Origin: DASVTU01 sp036387415
GTDB lineage: Bacteria; Acidobacteriota; Blastocatellia; Pyrinomonadales; Pyrinomonadaceae
Direction of reading: 5' to 3'
NCBI GenBank assembly: GCA_036387415.1
Contig: DASVTU010000034.1
Span: forward strand, 39,626 to 103,625
Length of the DNA: 64,000 nucleotides
A program made the position numbers and the translations under genes. Shown here piece after piece: positions 1-8,784 of this stretch (its first letter is position 1; each line of letters starts with the position of its first letter). The notes below the pieces were generated by a model. That model ran no database searches. It worked only from the letters and a program-made list of their open reading frames with translations, and was not told the origin of the DNA.

Positions 1-40
1 AAACAAAACGCTTATCTTTCAATTCCACGACTCGAATCAC

Positions 41-83
41 TCAACTTTCATCTCTCATCCCTCCGTACTCATCCCTCATCCGT
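41..83. repeat. Pyrimidine-rich word repeat, probable right arm of a word palindrome
   Basis: The stretch repeats the word TCATCCCTC (TCATCTCTCATCCCTC then CTCATCCCTCATCC). It looks like the pyrimidine arm of the palindrome class seen in many other gaps of this window. Its purine partner would lie before the window start, so the palindrome itself is not visible. Confidence 0.4.
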
Positions 84-92
84 TACCTGTTG

Positions 93-746
93 ATGGTTGT
101 AACGCTGTCTGTTGCGGTCGTGCCGTTAAGGGCGCAGGAGCGGAGAGAGGAGCGCGGGCGCGAGGCGGGCGTGGTGCAGGCGGGCGAAGTGTTGGTGGTG
201 CTCAACGAGCCATTTTTCAACGCGCTGCTCGACGCGATATTGACACTGGCTGACCCGCCGAAGTTTTCGCTGGCGCGTGGGCGTGGCAACTCGAAGTGCG
301 GCAACGAAATCGAGTTGAGGCGCGAAGCGTTGGGCACGCGGACGGCGGTGCGATTCGCGGACGGACGTATGAGTGCGCCTGTCGCTTTTCGCGGCTCGTA
401 CGAAGCGGCGTTGGTCGGTTGTTTGAATTTTGAAGGTTGGGCCGATACTAATTTCGCGTTGGCGTTCGACGCGGAGCGACAAGTGCTCACGGCGCGCATC
501 GACGTGCGCGAAGTGCATCTGAAAAATATCCCTTCACTCGTCAGCGGCGGCGTCACCGCATTGGTTCAAGAGTCGATTGACAAGCGCGTTAATCCGGTCG
601 AAATCCTCCGCGCCGAACAACTAGCCGTGCGTCTTCCACTCACACAGGGCAATACGCTACGCCTTCGCGCACGCGAAGTGCGCCACGAAATCTCCGGCAA
701 AGACCTGCGACTCAGAATCTTCTACGAAATCGTGAGGAATAGTTAA
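93..746 (+). CDS. Secreted protein of unknown function
   Basis: A 217-residue protein opening with a hydrophobic stretch (MVVTLSVAVVPLRA) followed by Gln and a charged Arg/Glu segment, as expected for a short Sec signal peptide with export to the periplasm. A TTG lies immediately before the ATG; the reading frame stays open to the window edge without another ATG/GTG/TTG, so an earlier start outside the window is possible. I recognise no domain. The mature part alternates charged and beta-type segments and contains two Cys (RGNSKCGNE, and VGCLNFEG) that might pair in the periplasm. It converges with the downstream acetyltransferase gene across a palindromic spacer. Confidence 0.6.
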   Translation: MVVTLSVAVVPLRAQERREERGREAGVVQAGEVLVVLNEPFFNALLDAILTLADPPKFSLARGRGNSKCGNEIELRREALGTRTAVRFADGRMSAPVAFRGSYEAALVGCLNFEGWADTNFALAFDAERQVLTARIDVREVHLKNIPSLVSGGVTALVQESIDKRVNPVEILRAEQLAVRLPLTQGNTLRLRAREVRHEISGKDLRLRIFYEIVRNS

Positions 747-751
747 AAACG

Positions 752-886
752 CAGAATTAAAAATGAAAAAAGTCAGATAGCTGAAACGCGTTGTGTCGTC
801 GCCGTCGTCGGGAAGCATAAGAAATATTCTTCAAAAGCAGCGTTCCTGAGTGCAGGGCTTTTTACATTTTGCATTTTTCATTCAGA
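752..886. repeat. A/T-rich imperfect word palindrome between convergent genes
   Basis: A purine arm with GAATTAAAAATGAAAAAAG is mirrored about 90 bases on by a pyrimidine arm (TTTTTACATTTTGCATTTTTCATTC). It fills the gap between two convergent stop codons and could end transcription from both sides. The match is imperfect. Confidence 0.5.
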
Positions 887-1454
887 GCGGTGTCCATTCG
901 TGGCGCAGCAGCCCGTAGATAATCTCATCGACGCGGCGGCCTTGAATCCGGTAGTGCTCGCGCATCTGTCCTTCGTTGATGAAACCGAGGCGTTCGACGA
1001 GTCGGCGCGAGGGCATGTTTTCGACGCTGATGAGGGCAAAGATGCGATGGAGTTTTGTTTCGCGGAAAAGTTTATCGACGAGGAGTGCGACGGCGCGTGT
1101 GCCGTAGCCGCGCCCGTGGTGTGTGTCGGAGAGCATGTAGCCGATTTCGGCGTAACCCATGCCCCACGCGGGTCGCTCGGTGGCGACTGTGCCGATGGCT
1201 TCGCCGCCTAGTTCGACAATCCAGCGATACTCATAGCGCGTGCGGTCTGTGAGGTCGCTGGTGCAGACGGTGGAGAGGCGTCGCGTTAAATCTCCGACCG
1301 TGAGTGGAAACAGGGGATTGTGTCGCTGGCTGCTCGGTTGCTCGCGCCAGCGATACCACGCGGCGGCGTGCTCCACGCTCATCGGCGCGAGCCGCACATC
1401 CCCGACATCTCCTATGCGTCGGCTCCCGTCTGTCTCGTTCGCAGTCAAAACCAT
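882..1454 (-). CDS. GNAT-family N-acetyltransferase (RimJ/RimL type)
   Basis: A 190-residue acetyltransferase that would transfer acetyl from acetyl-CoA to an amine, often a protein N-terminus or a small molecule in this subfamily. The acetyl-CoA loop appears as GYMLSDTHHGRGYGTRAV, followed by LHRIFALISVENMPSRRLVERLGF, the typical RimJ/RimL C-terminal half with the Asn-xx-Ser-xx-hydrophobic motif, and EGQMREHYRIQGRRVDEIIYGLL. The start is the ATG before VLTANETD. An upstream in-frame extension would encode a Leu/Phe-rich segment that coincides with the pyrimidine arm of the neighbouring palindrome, so I rejected it. The substrate is not predictable. Confidence 0.85.
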   Translation of the reverse strand: MVLTANETDGSRRIGDVGDVRLAPMSVEHAAAWYRWREQPSSQRHNPLFPLTVGDLTRRLSTVCTSDLTDRTRYEYRWIVELGGEAIGTVATERPAWGMGYAEIGYMLSDTHHGRGYGTRAVALLVDKLFRETKLHRIFALISVENMPSRRLVERLGFINEGQMREHYRIQGRRVDEIIYGLLRHEWTPL

Positions 1455-1490
1455 CACCGCTCTCCGACTTTCAAAATAGGAATTTGCTAC

Positions 1491-1628
1491 AGAGACAAGG
1501 AGCAAAGAAGGCAGAAAGCGGAACGCAGAAAGCAGTAGGCAGAGAGCGGACAAAACCTTCCTGCTTCCTGTCTGCCTGGTGCCTTATGCTTTCTGCATCT
1601 CTCTGTGCCTCTGAGTCTCTGTGGCGGA
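1491..1628. repeat. Word palindrome (GCAGAAAGC / CACAGAG words)
   Basis: The left purine arm repeats GCAGAAAGC words (GCAGAAAGCGG, GCAGAAAGCAGTAGGCAG). The right pyrimidine arm, read in reverse complement, gives GCAGAAAGCATAAGGCA and then a CACAGAGACTCAGAGGCACAG-like run. It lies between the lpxC stop and the acetyltransferase start on the same strand. Confidence 0.65.
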
Positions 1629-1631
1629 TTC

Positions 1632-2516
1632 TTAGTGCGCCATCGACATCGCCGCGCTGACGGGCATGTCAATAATCTCCCATGCTGCATCGTTGCGTAG
1701 GAGTTTCGACATCACTTCGGCATGAAGGATGTGTCCGCTTCGCTCCGCCGCGACGCGAGCCAGAAGTGGCATCCCCAAAAGAGCGAAATCGCCGATGATG
1801 TCGAGAATCTTATGCCGCACAAACTCGTCGCGCGAACGCAGAGGCGTTTCGTTCAACATTCCTTCGGGTGTGAGCACGATGGCGTTGTCGAGCGAGCCGC
1901 CGCGAATCAAGTTGGCACGACGCAGGGCTTCAATCTCCTCTGTGAAACCGAAAGTACGCGCGTCGGAAATTTCGCGCGCGAAGCCGGAAGCGTCGAGCGC
2001 GTCGAAGCGAAAATGCTGCACGCCGATGAGCGGGTGTTGAAAATCAATCATGCAGTCGATTTCGTAGCCTTCGTGAGGCTCGATGCGTATGCATCGGTTG
2101 CCATGTTCGACCGAGACGGGTTGGCGCACGCGCAGCGCGCGTCGCGTCGCCGTCTGCTCAACGATTCCAGCGCGTTCAATCATCTCGGTGAACGCGCCGG
2201 ATGAGCCGTCCATAATCGGCAACTCAAGATTATCGACTTCGATGTAAGCATTATCGACGCCGCCGCCGCGCAAGGCCGCGAGGAGATGTTCGACCGTCGA
2301 GAGCACGACGCCCTTTCGCATCAGCGTCGTGGCATAACTGCAATGCGCGATGCATTCGACGGTGGCGGGAATCTCGAAACCGTCGAGGTCTGTGCGGAGA
2401 AAGACGTAGCCCGCATCGGGCGGCGCAGGCCGTAAGCGCAGGTGAACCGGCACGGCTGTATGAAGTCCAAGCCCACTCGTCTCGACCGGCGCGGCAATGG
2501 TCGTCTGTTTAATCAA
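1632..2516 (-). CDS. lpxC: UDP-3-O-acyl-N-acetylglucosamine deacetylase
   Basis: LpxC carries out the committed, zinc-dependent deacetylation step of lipid A synthesis in the cytoplasm. From a TTG start the protein is 294 residues, close to the usual ~300. The zinc ligands and catalytic residues are visible: EHLLA near residues 76-77, HKILDIIGD with His235 and Asp239, and GHIL with His262, matching Glu78/His79/His238/Asp242/His265 of E. coli. Other family blocks are SGLGLHT, DGSS and GGSLDNAIVL. AAAGGA lies 14 bases before the TTG. An in-frame ATG further upstream would add 40 non-homologous residues, so I did not use it. A sigma-54-type promoter lies about 75 bases upstream. Confidence 0.93.
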   Translation of the reverse strand: MIKQTTIAAPVETSGLGLHTAVPVHLRLRPAPPDAGYVFLRTDLDGFEIPATVECIAHCSYATTLMRKGVVLSTVEHLLAALRGGGVDNAYIEVDNLELPIMDGSSGAFTEMIERAGIVEQTATRRALRVRQPVSVEHGNRCIRIEPHEGYEIDCMIDFQHPLIGVQHFRFDALDASGFAREISDARTFGFTEEIEALRRANLIRGGSLDNAIVLTPEGMLNETPLRSRDEFVRHKILDIIGDFALLGMPLLARVAAERSGHILHAEVMSKLLRNDAAWEIIDMPVSAAMSMAH

Positions 2517-2590
2517 AATTGAATCGGGAATCCTTTCGACACATGAGCGCGCTCGCTCACACAGTCTACGATAAAGAGCGACAAATACAT

Positions 2591-2606
2591 GGCAAAGCCC
2601 GTGCCT
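2591..2606 (-). promoter_or_regulatory. Candidate sigma-54 promoter for lpxC
   Basis: The minus strand reads AGGCACGGGCTTTGCC: GG, ten bases, GC, with CACG after GG and TTT before GC. This agrees closely with the -24/-12 consensus TGGCACG-N4-TTGC. The start codon is roughly 75 bases downstream. The call rests on sequence match and position only. Confidence 0.5.
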
Positions 2607-2922
2607 CGACGCGCGTTTGAGAGGATAACGAGACAACGCAGCATCATCGTATGCGACGAAAGAGTTGACGAAACGCTGGCCGGACGCGCGAAATTCACAG
2701 ATTAACGAGCATTAACGCGTACGTGCGTCGTCTTTCATGGCGTACGCATGAAAAGTGAAGTTTATCTTTTTCGTCTCTGCGAAGCGTCCTGGAAATCAAA
2801 CGGAGAGACGCGTTTGTGGCGGCAGCGCGACACGCATTAGAGAGATGTGCGGCAGATACGCAACACTGACCGAACTGCTTCACACTTGTCACCCGTCGCC
2901 GCTTTTCTTATCATCAAAACAA
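2607..2922. other. Divergent lpxC-polA spacer
   Basis: This is the polA-proximal part of the ~400-base gap between two divergent genes. An in-frame extension of polA runs through part of it but lacks homology to polymerase I. Apart from the lpxC promoter just outside it I see no convincing hairpin, repeat or further gene. The polA promoter must lie here but I cannot place it. Confidence 0.5.
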
Positions 2923-5655
2923 ATGCCAGCAAAAAAATCTACGACGCCTAAAGAGCCGACCGAGCGGGTCTTTTTAATCGACTCGTTCTCGCACATCTTC
3001 CGCGCCTACTTCGCCCCGATGGGCGGACGTATGGAGCCGCTCACCAGCAGTCAGGGACAGGTGACGCAGGCTATCTTCGTCTTCACTAACATGCTGCGGA
3101 AACTGCTCGCAGACGAGAACCCTCACTACATCGCGGCGGTCTTCGAGTCTGAGATTCCGACGTTTCGACACGAACTCTCCGTCGATTACAAGGCGAACCG
3201 CGCCGTCATGCCGGACGAACTTCAGTCGCAGATTCCCTACATCATGCGCGTCTGCGAAGCCTATCAGATACCAATCGTCAACTCGCCCGGCTTCGAGGCC
3301 GACGACGTTATCGGTACGCTCGCCGTGCAAGCCGCCGAGCAAGGGTTGCAGGCCGTCATCGTCTCGAACGACAAGGACATGTGCCAACTGGTGCGCGACC
3401 CGTGGATTATCTGCATGCGGCAGAACTCGCAGAACGTCAAACGCAAGGAGCCTGTGCCGCCCGTCGAATGGTGCGACGAGGCGTGGGTTGAGACGAAATT
3501 CGGCGTCCCGCCCTCGCAGATTGTTGACCTCCTCGGACTCATGGGCGACGCGGTGGACAACATCCCCGGCGCCCCCGGCATCGGCGCGAAGGGCGCGGTG
3601 CAGGTCGTCAAACAGTTCGGCTCCATCGAAAACGCGCTCGCCAATTGGGAAGAGGTCAAACACAAAACCTACCGCGAATCCCTGCGCGATAACGTGGATT
3701 TGATACGCCAGTCGAAGGAGTTAGCGACCATCAGAACCGATGTCAACATCCAACTCGACCTCGACAAACTGCGTGCGCGTGAACCCAACCGCGCCGCCGC
3801 CTACACGCTTTTCCGTGAACTCGAATTCCAGACGCTCACGCGCGAATTCGCCGACGCCGCTTCGCAGGTCGAAGTGCAGGGCGCGAAACGTAACTACCGA
3901 CAGATTCGCACGGGCGCAGAACTCGACGCGCTCGTCCGCAAGTTGTGGGATGTCGAACATTGGAGCTTCGCCGTCGCCGATTCGACCGAGGCCGGAGCGG
4001 GGCAGCAAGCGGCGGTGCGCGAACAGTTGCCGCCCGCCGGAATCGCCATCTCCACCGCGCCCCACACCGCTTCCTACATCGACCTCCAAAACTTCGAGGG
4101 CGGCGCTGACACGGCTGTCGGCGTCTTGCGCGATGTCTTCTCAAACGGCCTGCTCTCGAAGTCGGTGCATGATTTGAAACGCGCGGTGGCGCTCTTTGCG
4201 CCGCTCGGATTGGAGGTTGAAGGCGTCGCCGACGATACGCTTCTCGCAGCCTACCTGCTCGACCCGATTCGTAGTCGTTACGACCTCGCAGACCTTGCGC
4301 GCGAAGCCATCAACGCGGCGGGCTGGTCGGAACCGCCCGACGACACTTGGACGGAAGCGCAATGGCGTGCCGCCGAGACAGCGGACTTCACCATGCAAGT
4401 CTCCGACGTTTTGCACGGGCGCATTCTCGAACAAGGGTTGGAAGCGATTTACAACGAAATCGAATTGCCGCTCGCGCCGCTACTCTATCGCATGGAACAC
4501 GCGGGCTTGCGCGTTGACCCGAAGGTGCTCGGCGATTTGTCGTCGGTCTTCGGCGCGGAACTGGCAAAACTCACCGAGCAGATTCACAAGCTCGCCGGGC
4601 GCGAGTTCAAAATTAGTTCGCCCAAACAGGTCGGCGAAGTCTTCGAGGAGTTGAACATCAGTTCGGGTCGTAAGACTTCGACCGGACAGGTCTCGACGAG
4701 CCGCGCCGTCCTTGAAGAGTTGGCGCAGAAATACGAACTGCCGCGCCTCATCATCGAATACCGCGAACTCGACAAACTCAAGGCCACCTATACCGATTCG
4801 CTGCCGCATCAAATCGGCCCCGACGGTCGCATCCACAGCCAACTCAACCAGACCGTCACCGCCACCGGACGCCTTTCCTCAAGCGACCCCAACTTGCAAA
4901 ACATCCCGATTCGCACCGAACTCGGTCGTCGCATACGCCGCGCCTTCGTCCCCGACAAGGGCAACAAGTTCGTCGCCGCAGATTATTCGCAACTCGAACT
5001 CCGTCTGCTCGCACACATCACGCGCGACGAAAAAATGCTCGCCGCCTTCCAGAACGACGAAGACATCCACGCGCAGACCGCACGCCTCGTCTTCAATGCT
5101 AAGACGCCCGAAGAACTCAAGGACAAACGTCGCTTCGCCAAAATCGTCAACTTCGCCATCGCCTACGCTGTCGAACCCTTCGGCCTCTCACAACGCGTCG
5201 GCATCTCGCGCAAAGAAGCCAAACAAGTGATTGACGATTTCTACAAAACGTACACGGGCGTTCGTCGCTTCATGGACGAAGTGCCTGTGCAAGCGCGCGA
5301 GGCGGGCGTCGTCCGTTCCATCTACGGGCGCATCCGTCCCGTTCCTACCATCAACGACCGCAACGGTCAAATCCGCGCCCGCGCCGAACGCGAAGCCATC
5401 AACATGCCGATACAGGGAACAGCGAGCGACATCGTGAAGATTGCGATGATCAAGGTTGACGAGGCTCTGCGGCGGGAGAACTTGCGGGCGCAGATGGTGA
5501 TGCAGGTGCATGACGAGTTGCTGGTCGAAGCACCGAAGGCGGAGGCCGAACGTGTGGCGGAGTTGCTGAAGCGAGAGATGATGTCGGCGGTCGAATTGGA
5601 CGTGCCGTTGGAGGTCGAAGTCGGCATCGGCGACAACTGGATGGAAGTGAAATAA
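2923..5655 (+). CDS. polA: DNA polymerase I
   Basis: A 910-residue three-domain polymerase I for Okazaki-fragment processing and repair. The N-terminal 5'-3' nuclease starts at RVFLIDSFSHIFRAYF (Asp20), with GFEADDVIGTLA and the helix-turn region GAPGIGAKGA. The central 3'-5' exonuclease-like domain lacks the usual DxE pair (FAVADSTEA where FDTET is expected) and the second motif reads SVHDLKRA, so proofreading is probably lost. The polymerase domain has motif A DYSQLELR (Asp687), motif B KIVNFAIAYAVEPFGL and motif C QVHDELL (Asp864). Motif B carries Ala at two positions that are normally Gly. The start is the ATG at MPAKKSTT; an upstream in-frame extension has no family resemblance and there is no obvious ribosome site. 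Confidence 0.95.
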   Translation: MPAKKSTTPKEPTERVFLIDSFSHIFRAYFAPMGGRMEPLTSSQGQVTQAIFVFTNMLRKLLADENPHYIAAVFESEIPTFRHELSVDYKANRAVMPDELQSQIPYIMRVCEAYQIPIVNSPGFEADDVIGTLAVQAAEQGLQAVIVSNDKDMCQLVRDPWIICMRQNSQNVKRKEPVPPVEWCDEAWVETKFGVPPSQIVDLLGLMGDAVDNIPGAPGIGAKGAVQVVKQFGSIENALANWEEVKHKTYRESLRDNVDLIRQSKELATIRTDVNIQLDLDKLRAREPNRAAAYTLFRELEFQTLTREFADAASQVEVQGAKRNYRQIRTGAELDALVRKLWDVEHWSFAVADSTEAGAGQQAAVREQLPPAGIAISTAPHTASYIDLQNFEGGADTAVGVLRDVFSNGLLSKSVHDLKRAVALFAPLGLEVEGVADDTLLAAYLLDPIRSRYDLADLAREAINAAGWSEPPDDTWTEAQWRAAETADFTMQVSDVLHGRILEQGLEAIYNEIELPLAPLLYRMEHAGLRVDPKVLGDLSSVFGAELAKLTEQIHKLAGREFKISSPKQVGEVFEELNISSGRKTSTGQVSTSRAVLEELAQKYELPRLIIEYRELDKLKATYTDSLPHQIGPDGRIHSQLNQTVTATGRLSSSDPNLQNIPIRTELGRRIRRAFVPDKGNKFVAADYSQLELRLLAHITRDEKMLAAFQNDEDIHAQTARLVFNAKTPEELKDKRRFAKIVNFAIAYAVEPFGLSQRVGISRKEAKQVIDDFYKTYTGVRRFMDEVPVQAREAGVVRSIYGRIRPVPTINDRNGQIRARAEREAINMPIQGTASDIVKIAMIKVDEALRRENLRAQMVMQVHDELLVEAPKAEAERVAELLKREMMSAVELDVPLEVEVGIGDNWMEVK

Positions 5656-5718
5656 AGGCTTGTCGATGTAGAAGCGTTGCCGCTTGAGGCGCAATGTGCG
5701 ACCATATCACGGACGCTT

Positions 5719-7599
5719 ATGGCCGACGGAAAATCGACAAAAGAGAAAAATCGGAAAGAAGATGGACGCATCGTTTACGCGCGCCCGCACGCGGCGGAGG
5801 CGTCGAAGGATGAAGACGACGGCCTCGGCAGCGCCATCAATCTCAGTAAACGTTTTTCCATCGCGCCGACGCTGACGCCGCTCCTCATCGGCTTCGCGTT
5901 GCTCATCGGGCTTGTCATCGGCCTCGGTTATTCGAGCGACAAACAGTTGAAGGGCGTCAGCAGCCGCGCCCTCCAACTCGAAAGCCAACGCACCTCACAG
6001 TTCAAGTTTCTGCTTCGACTACAAGACGCTCTGCGCCAACTCAACAACGAAGCGCGTGCGCGTGCGCGCGTCGAAGGCGAAAGTGGTTTGATGCTGCCTT
6101 TCAAGTTTCGCATGCGTAATGCGCGCGAAGAACTAGATAAGGCGTTGGACGACTTCGAGCGTCTGTCGCTGGCGCAGAATGAACAAGGGCGCAACTTCCG
6201 CGATAACGTTGTCGCTTATCTGGAAGTGGTTGACGACCTTGAGCGTTATTCGCTGGAAGGTTTTACGAGGTTTCAGGCCGTGGAACGCGGCCTGGAAAAC
6301 ATCATCGCCAGCGTCGAACGCGAGAAGGATAAGATTCCGCAGGAGATTGAACAGAGCAAACGTGCGGCGAGCGAAAGCATCTTCTTTCTCACGGTGCTGT
6401 CGGTCTTGACGGGTTCGCTCGTCGCGGGCGGCGTGGTCTGGGAAGTGCAGCGTCGTTTCCGACAACTACGGCGCAACATCGATGACCTCCGCCGCGAGCG
6501 ACGTTTCAGTCGTCAGATGCTCAAAGGCATGGTCAGCGCCATCGCCGCCATCGACCACCAAAATCATATTCGCAGCGCCAACGATGCCTTCTTCCGCGTC
6601 TTTCCAGACGCACGCATCGGCGCGTCCATCTACGACAAATTTACGACACCCGAAGGCCTGAAGATGCTCGCCTCTGCGACGGCCACGCGCGTCGAACGTC
6701 CGACCTATCACGGGCGTTGGAATCTTCATCATGGCGGCGCGGACGGCGACGGGCGCACCTTCGACGTTTATTCTTCGCCGCTCGAAATCGACAACGAACG
6801 CGGGCAACTGCTCATGCTTGTGGATGCAACCGAAGCGGCTCAGGCGGAAAACGACCTCCGTCGTCAGGAAGCACTCGCGGCGGTCGGGCGCGCGGCAGCG
6901 CAGGTCGCACACGAAATCAAAAATCCACTCGGCAGCATACGCCTCGGCGTCGCCATGCTCCGCGACATGACGGGCAGCCCCGAAGCCATCAACACCATCG
7001 ACCTCGTTGAGCGCGGCATCGACCATCTCAACAAACTGACGCTCGACGTGACGCAGTTCTCGCGTCGTAAACAACTCACGCTCTCCGACGTGGACATCAA
7101 CGAACTGCTCGACGGGAGCCTCGAACTCGTCGCAGACAAGATTCAGGAGAAGCAGACGCCCATCGAACGACGTTTCAGCGCCGAACCTCTTCGCGTCGAA
7201 TGCGATGCAGACCAGTTGCGACAGGTCTTCGTTAATCTCTTCGCCAACGCCATTGATGCCAGCCCTGCGCGCTCCGCTCTGACGGTCTCGACCGCGCGCG
7301 TCTCGGTCGAAAGAAGAGTCGGCAGAGATGGCGGCAGTAGTAATGGCGGCGGCGCGAGTGGTCGTCTCGTTTCGCTTGCGCGCATCGACATCACGGACGC
7401 GGGCACAGGCATGGACGAAGCCACGCGCGCGCGCATCTTCGAGCCTTTCTTCACCACCAAAAAACGCGGCACCGGACTCGGCCTCGCTATCGCCAAACAG
7501 ATTGTCGAACAGCACGGTGGCTCGCTCACCGTCGCCTCCACGCCCGGCGAGGGCACAACCTTTACGATTGACCTGCCACTCAAACAGAGCGACAAGTAG
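5719..7599 (+). CDS. Membrane sensor histidine kinase
   Basis: A 626-residue two-component sensor kinase. After a charged cytoplasmic N-terminus come a first membrane helix (TPLLIGFALLIGLVIGL), a ~150-residue helical periplasmic domain, a second helix (FFLTVLSVLTGSLVAGG), a PAS-like segment (AIAAIDHQNHIRSANDAFFRVF), a HisKA domain with the phosphoacceptor His398 in VAHEIKNPLGSIRL, and an ATPase domain with NLFANAIDAS, DAGTGM, FEPFFTTKKRGTGLGL and a final GEGTTFTIDLP. A poorly conserved Gly/Ser-rich loop sits inside the ATPase domain. No response regulator is adjacent, so the partner and signal are unknown. The start is the ATG at MADGKST; an upstream TTG would add 14 residues. Confidence 0.9.
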   Translation: MADGKSTKEKNRKEDGRIVYARPHAAEASKDEDDGLGSAINLSKRFSIAPTLTPLLIGFALLIGLVIGLGYSSDKQLKGVSSRALQLESQRTSQFKFLLRLQDALRQLNNEARARARVEGESGLMLPFKFRMRNAREELDKALDDFERLSLAQNEQGRNFRDNVVAYLEVVDDLERYSLEGFTRFQAVERGLENIIASVEREKDKIPQEIEQSKRAASESIFFLTVLSVLTGSLVAGGVVWEVQRRFRQLRRNIDDLRRERRFSRQMLKGMVSAIAAIDHQNHIRSANDAFFRVFPDARIGASIYDKFTTPEGLKMLASATATRVERPTYHGRWNLHHGGADGDGRTFDVYSSPLEIDNERGQLLMLVDATEAAQAENDLRRQEALAAVGRAAAQVAHEIKNPLGSIRLGVAMLRDMTGSPEAINTIDLVERGIDHLNKLTLDVTQFSRRKQLTLSDVDINELLDGSLELVADKIQEKQTPIERRFSAEPLRVECDADQLRQVFVNLFANAIDASPARSALTVSTARVSVERRVGRDGGSSNGGGASGRLVSLARIDITDAGTGMDEATRARIFEPFFTTKKRGTGLGLAIAKQIVEQHGGSLTVASTPGEGTTFTIDLPLKQSDK

Positions 7600-7683
7600 C
7601 GTTTGAAGAAGTGATGTGTGACGAGTGATGTTTAGTGAGTCGGTGTCTCTTTGTCCGGTCGGCGTCGTCGCGGGAATTGAGAA

Positions 7684-8769
7684 ATGAGGGAAACTCTTAA
7701 AGGTTTAGAGTTGAATGAACTGTTTTACGCCGAGGCGGTGAGGCCGATACTCGATGCACACTTTCCGAATCTCCCGCATACGGCTGCGCTCATCGGTTGG
7801 AGTTCGGAGGTCTTGGGTTATGACGACCTTGAATCGACCGACCACAACTGGGGGCCGCGACTCTATCTCTTCCTGTCCGAACCGGACTACGAGCGATACG
7901 CGCAAAACATCTCCGGCGTCTTGAGCGAAAAGCTGCCCGCTGAGTTTCGCGGATACCCGACGCACTTCGAGATTCCAGAAGGAGGCGACCATCCTGTCGC
8001 CGCGCGCGTCGAATCGAGCACGCTCAATCACAAAGTTGACATCGAAACCATCAAGAATTTCTTCGGTTGGTACGTCGGCGCAAACCCGTTCGACCAACCA
8101 ACCGTCGCTGACTGGCTCACTTTTCAAGAACACAAACTACTCGGCGCAACCAGTGGGCGCGTCTATCACGACGGCCTCGGCGAACTCGAACCCGTCAGAC
8201 AAAAGTTCAGTTACTATCCAGACCAAATTCGTCTCTACATGCTCGCTTGCGAGTGGCGACACGTCGCGGAGGAGGAAGCCTTCGTCGGGCGCGCGGGCTT
8301 CGTCGGAGACGAACTCGGCTCCGCGCTCATCGCCGCGCGCATCGTCCATAGCCTGATGCGAATTTGCTTTATGATGGAGAGGAAGTATGCGCCCTATGCC
8401 AAGTGGTTCGGCACGGCTTTCTCGCGTCTCGACTGCGCCGGGGAACTCAGCCCCATGCTACGCGAGACGCTCCTTGCACGCGACTGGCGCGAACGCGAAA
8501 AGCACTTGTCAACGGCCTATGAGACGGTGGCGCGACTTCACAACCAACTCGGCATCACACAGCCCTTGCCCGAACGCGTCTCCAAACACGGACGCTCCTA
8601 CATGATTATTCACGCCGAACGTTTCGGCGAAGCCATCTGGCACACCATCACCGACCCCGAAGTCAAACGCCTCAAATTCTTCGGCGGCTCGCTCAACCAG
8701 TTCGCCGCATTCGACAACGACCTGTCACAACCCTCTCTCTGCAAAGTCTTCAAGTTTCTTTACGAATAA
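7684..8769 (+). CDS. DUF4037 domain protein (nucleotidyltransferase-like)
   Basis: A 361-residue cytoplasmic protein that I recognise as the DUF4037 family from SSEVLGYDDLESTDHNWGPR near residues 40-60 and the conserved C-terminal helical part. The first block resembles the GS..D..SDxD layout of nucleotidyltransferase folds. Some relatives are linked to aminoglycoside-type transferases, but no activity can be assigned here. It stands alone on its strand between the kinase and a convergent DUF1622 gene. Confidence 0.75.
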   Translation: MRETLKGLELNELFYAEAVRPILDAHFPNLPHTAALIGWSSEVLGYDDLESTDHNWGPRLYLFLSEPDYERYAQNISGVLSEKLPAEFRGYPTHFEIPEGGDHPVAARVESSTLNHKVDIETIKNFFGWYVGANPFDQPTVADWLTFQEHKLLGATSGRVYHDGLGELEPVRQKFSYYPDQIRLYMLACEWRHVAEEEAFVGRAGFVGDELGSALIAARIVHSLMRICFMMERKYAPYAKWFGTAFSRLDCAGELSPMLRETLLARDWREREKHLSTAYETVARLHNQLGITQPLPERVSKHGRSYMIIHAERFGEAIWHTITDPEVKRLKFFGGSLNQFAAFDNDLSQPSLCKVFKFLYE

Positions 8770-8784
8770 TATTGCTATCGCCTG

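Noticed and set aside
1455..1553. Upstream extension of the acetyltransferase (Leu/Phe-rich, signal-like)
   Set aside because: The hydrophobic stretch is a translation of palindrome words, and GNAT enzymes of this type are cytoplasmic.
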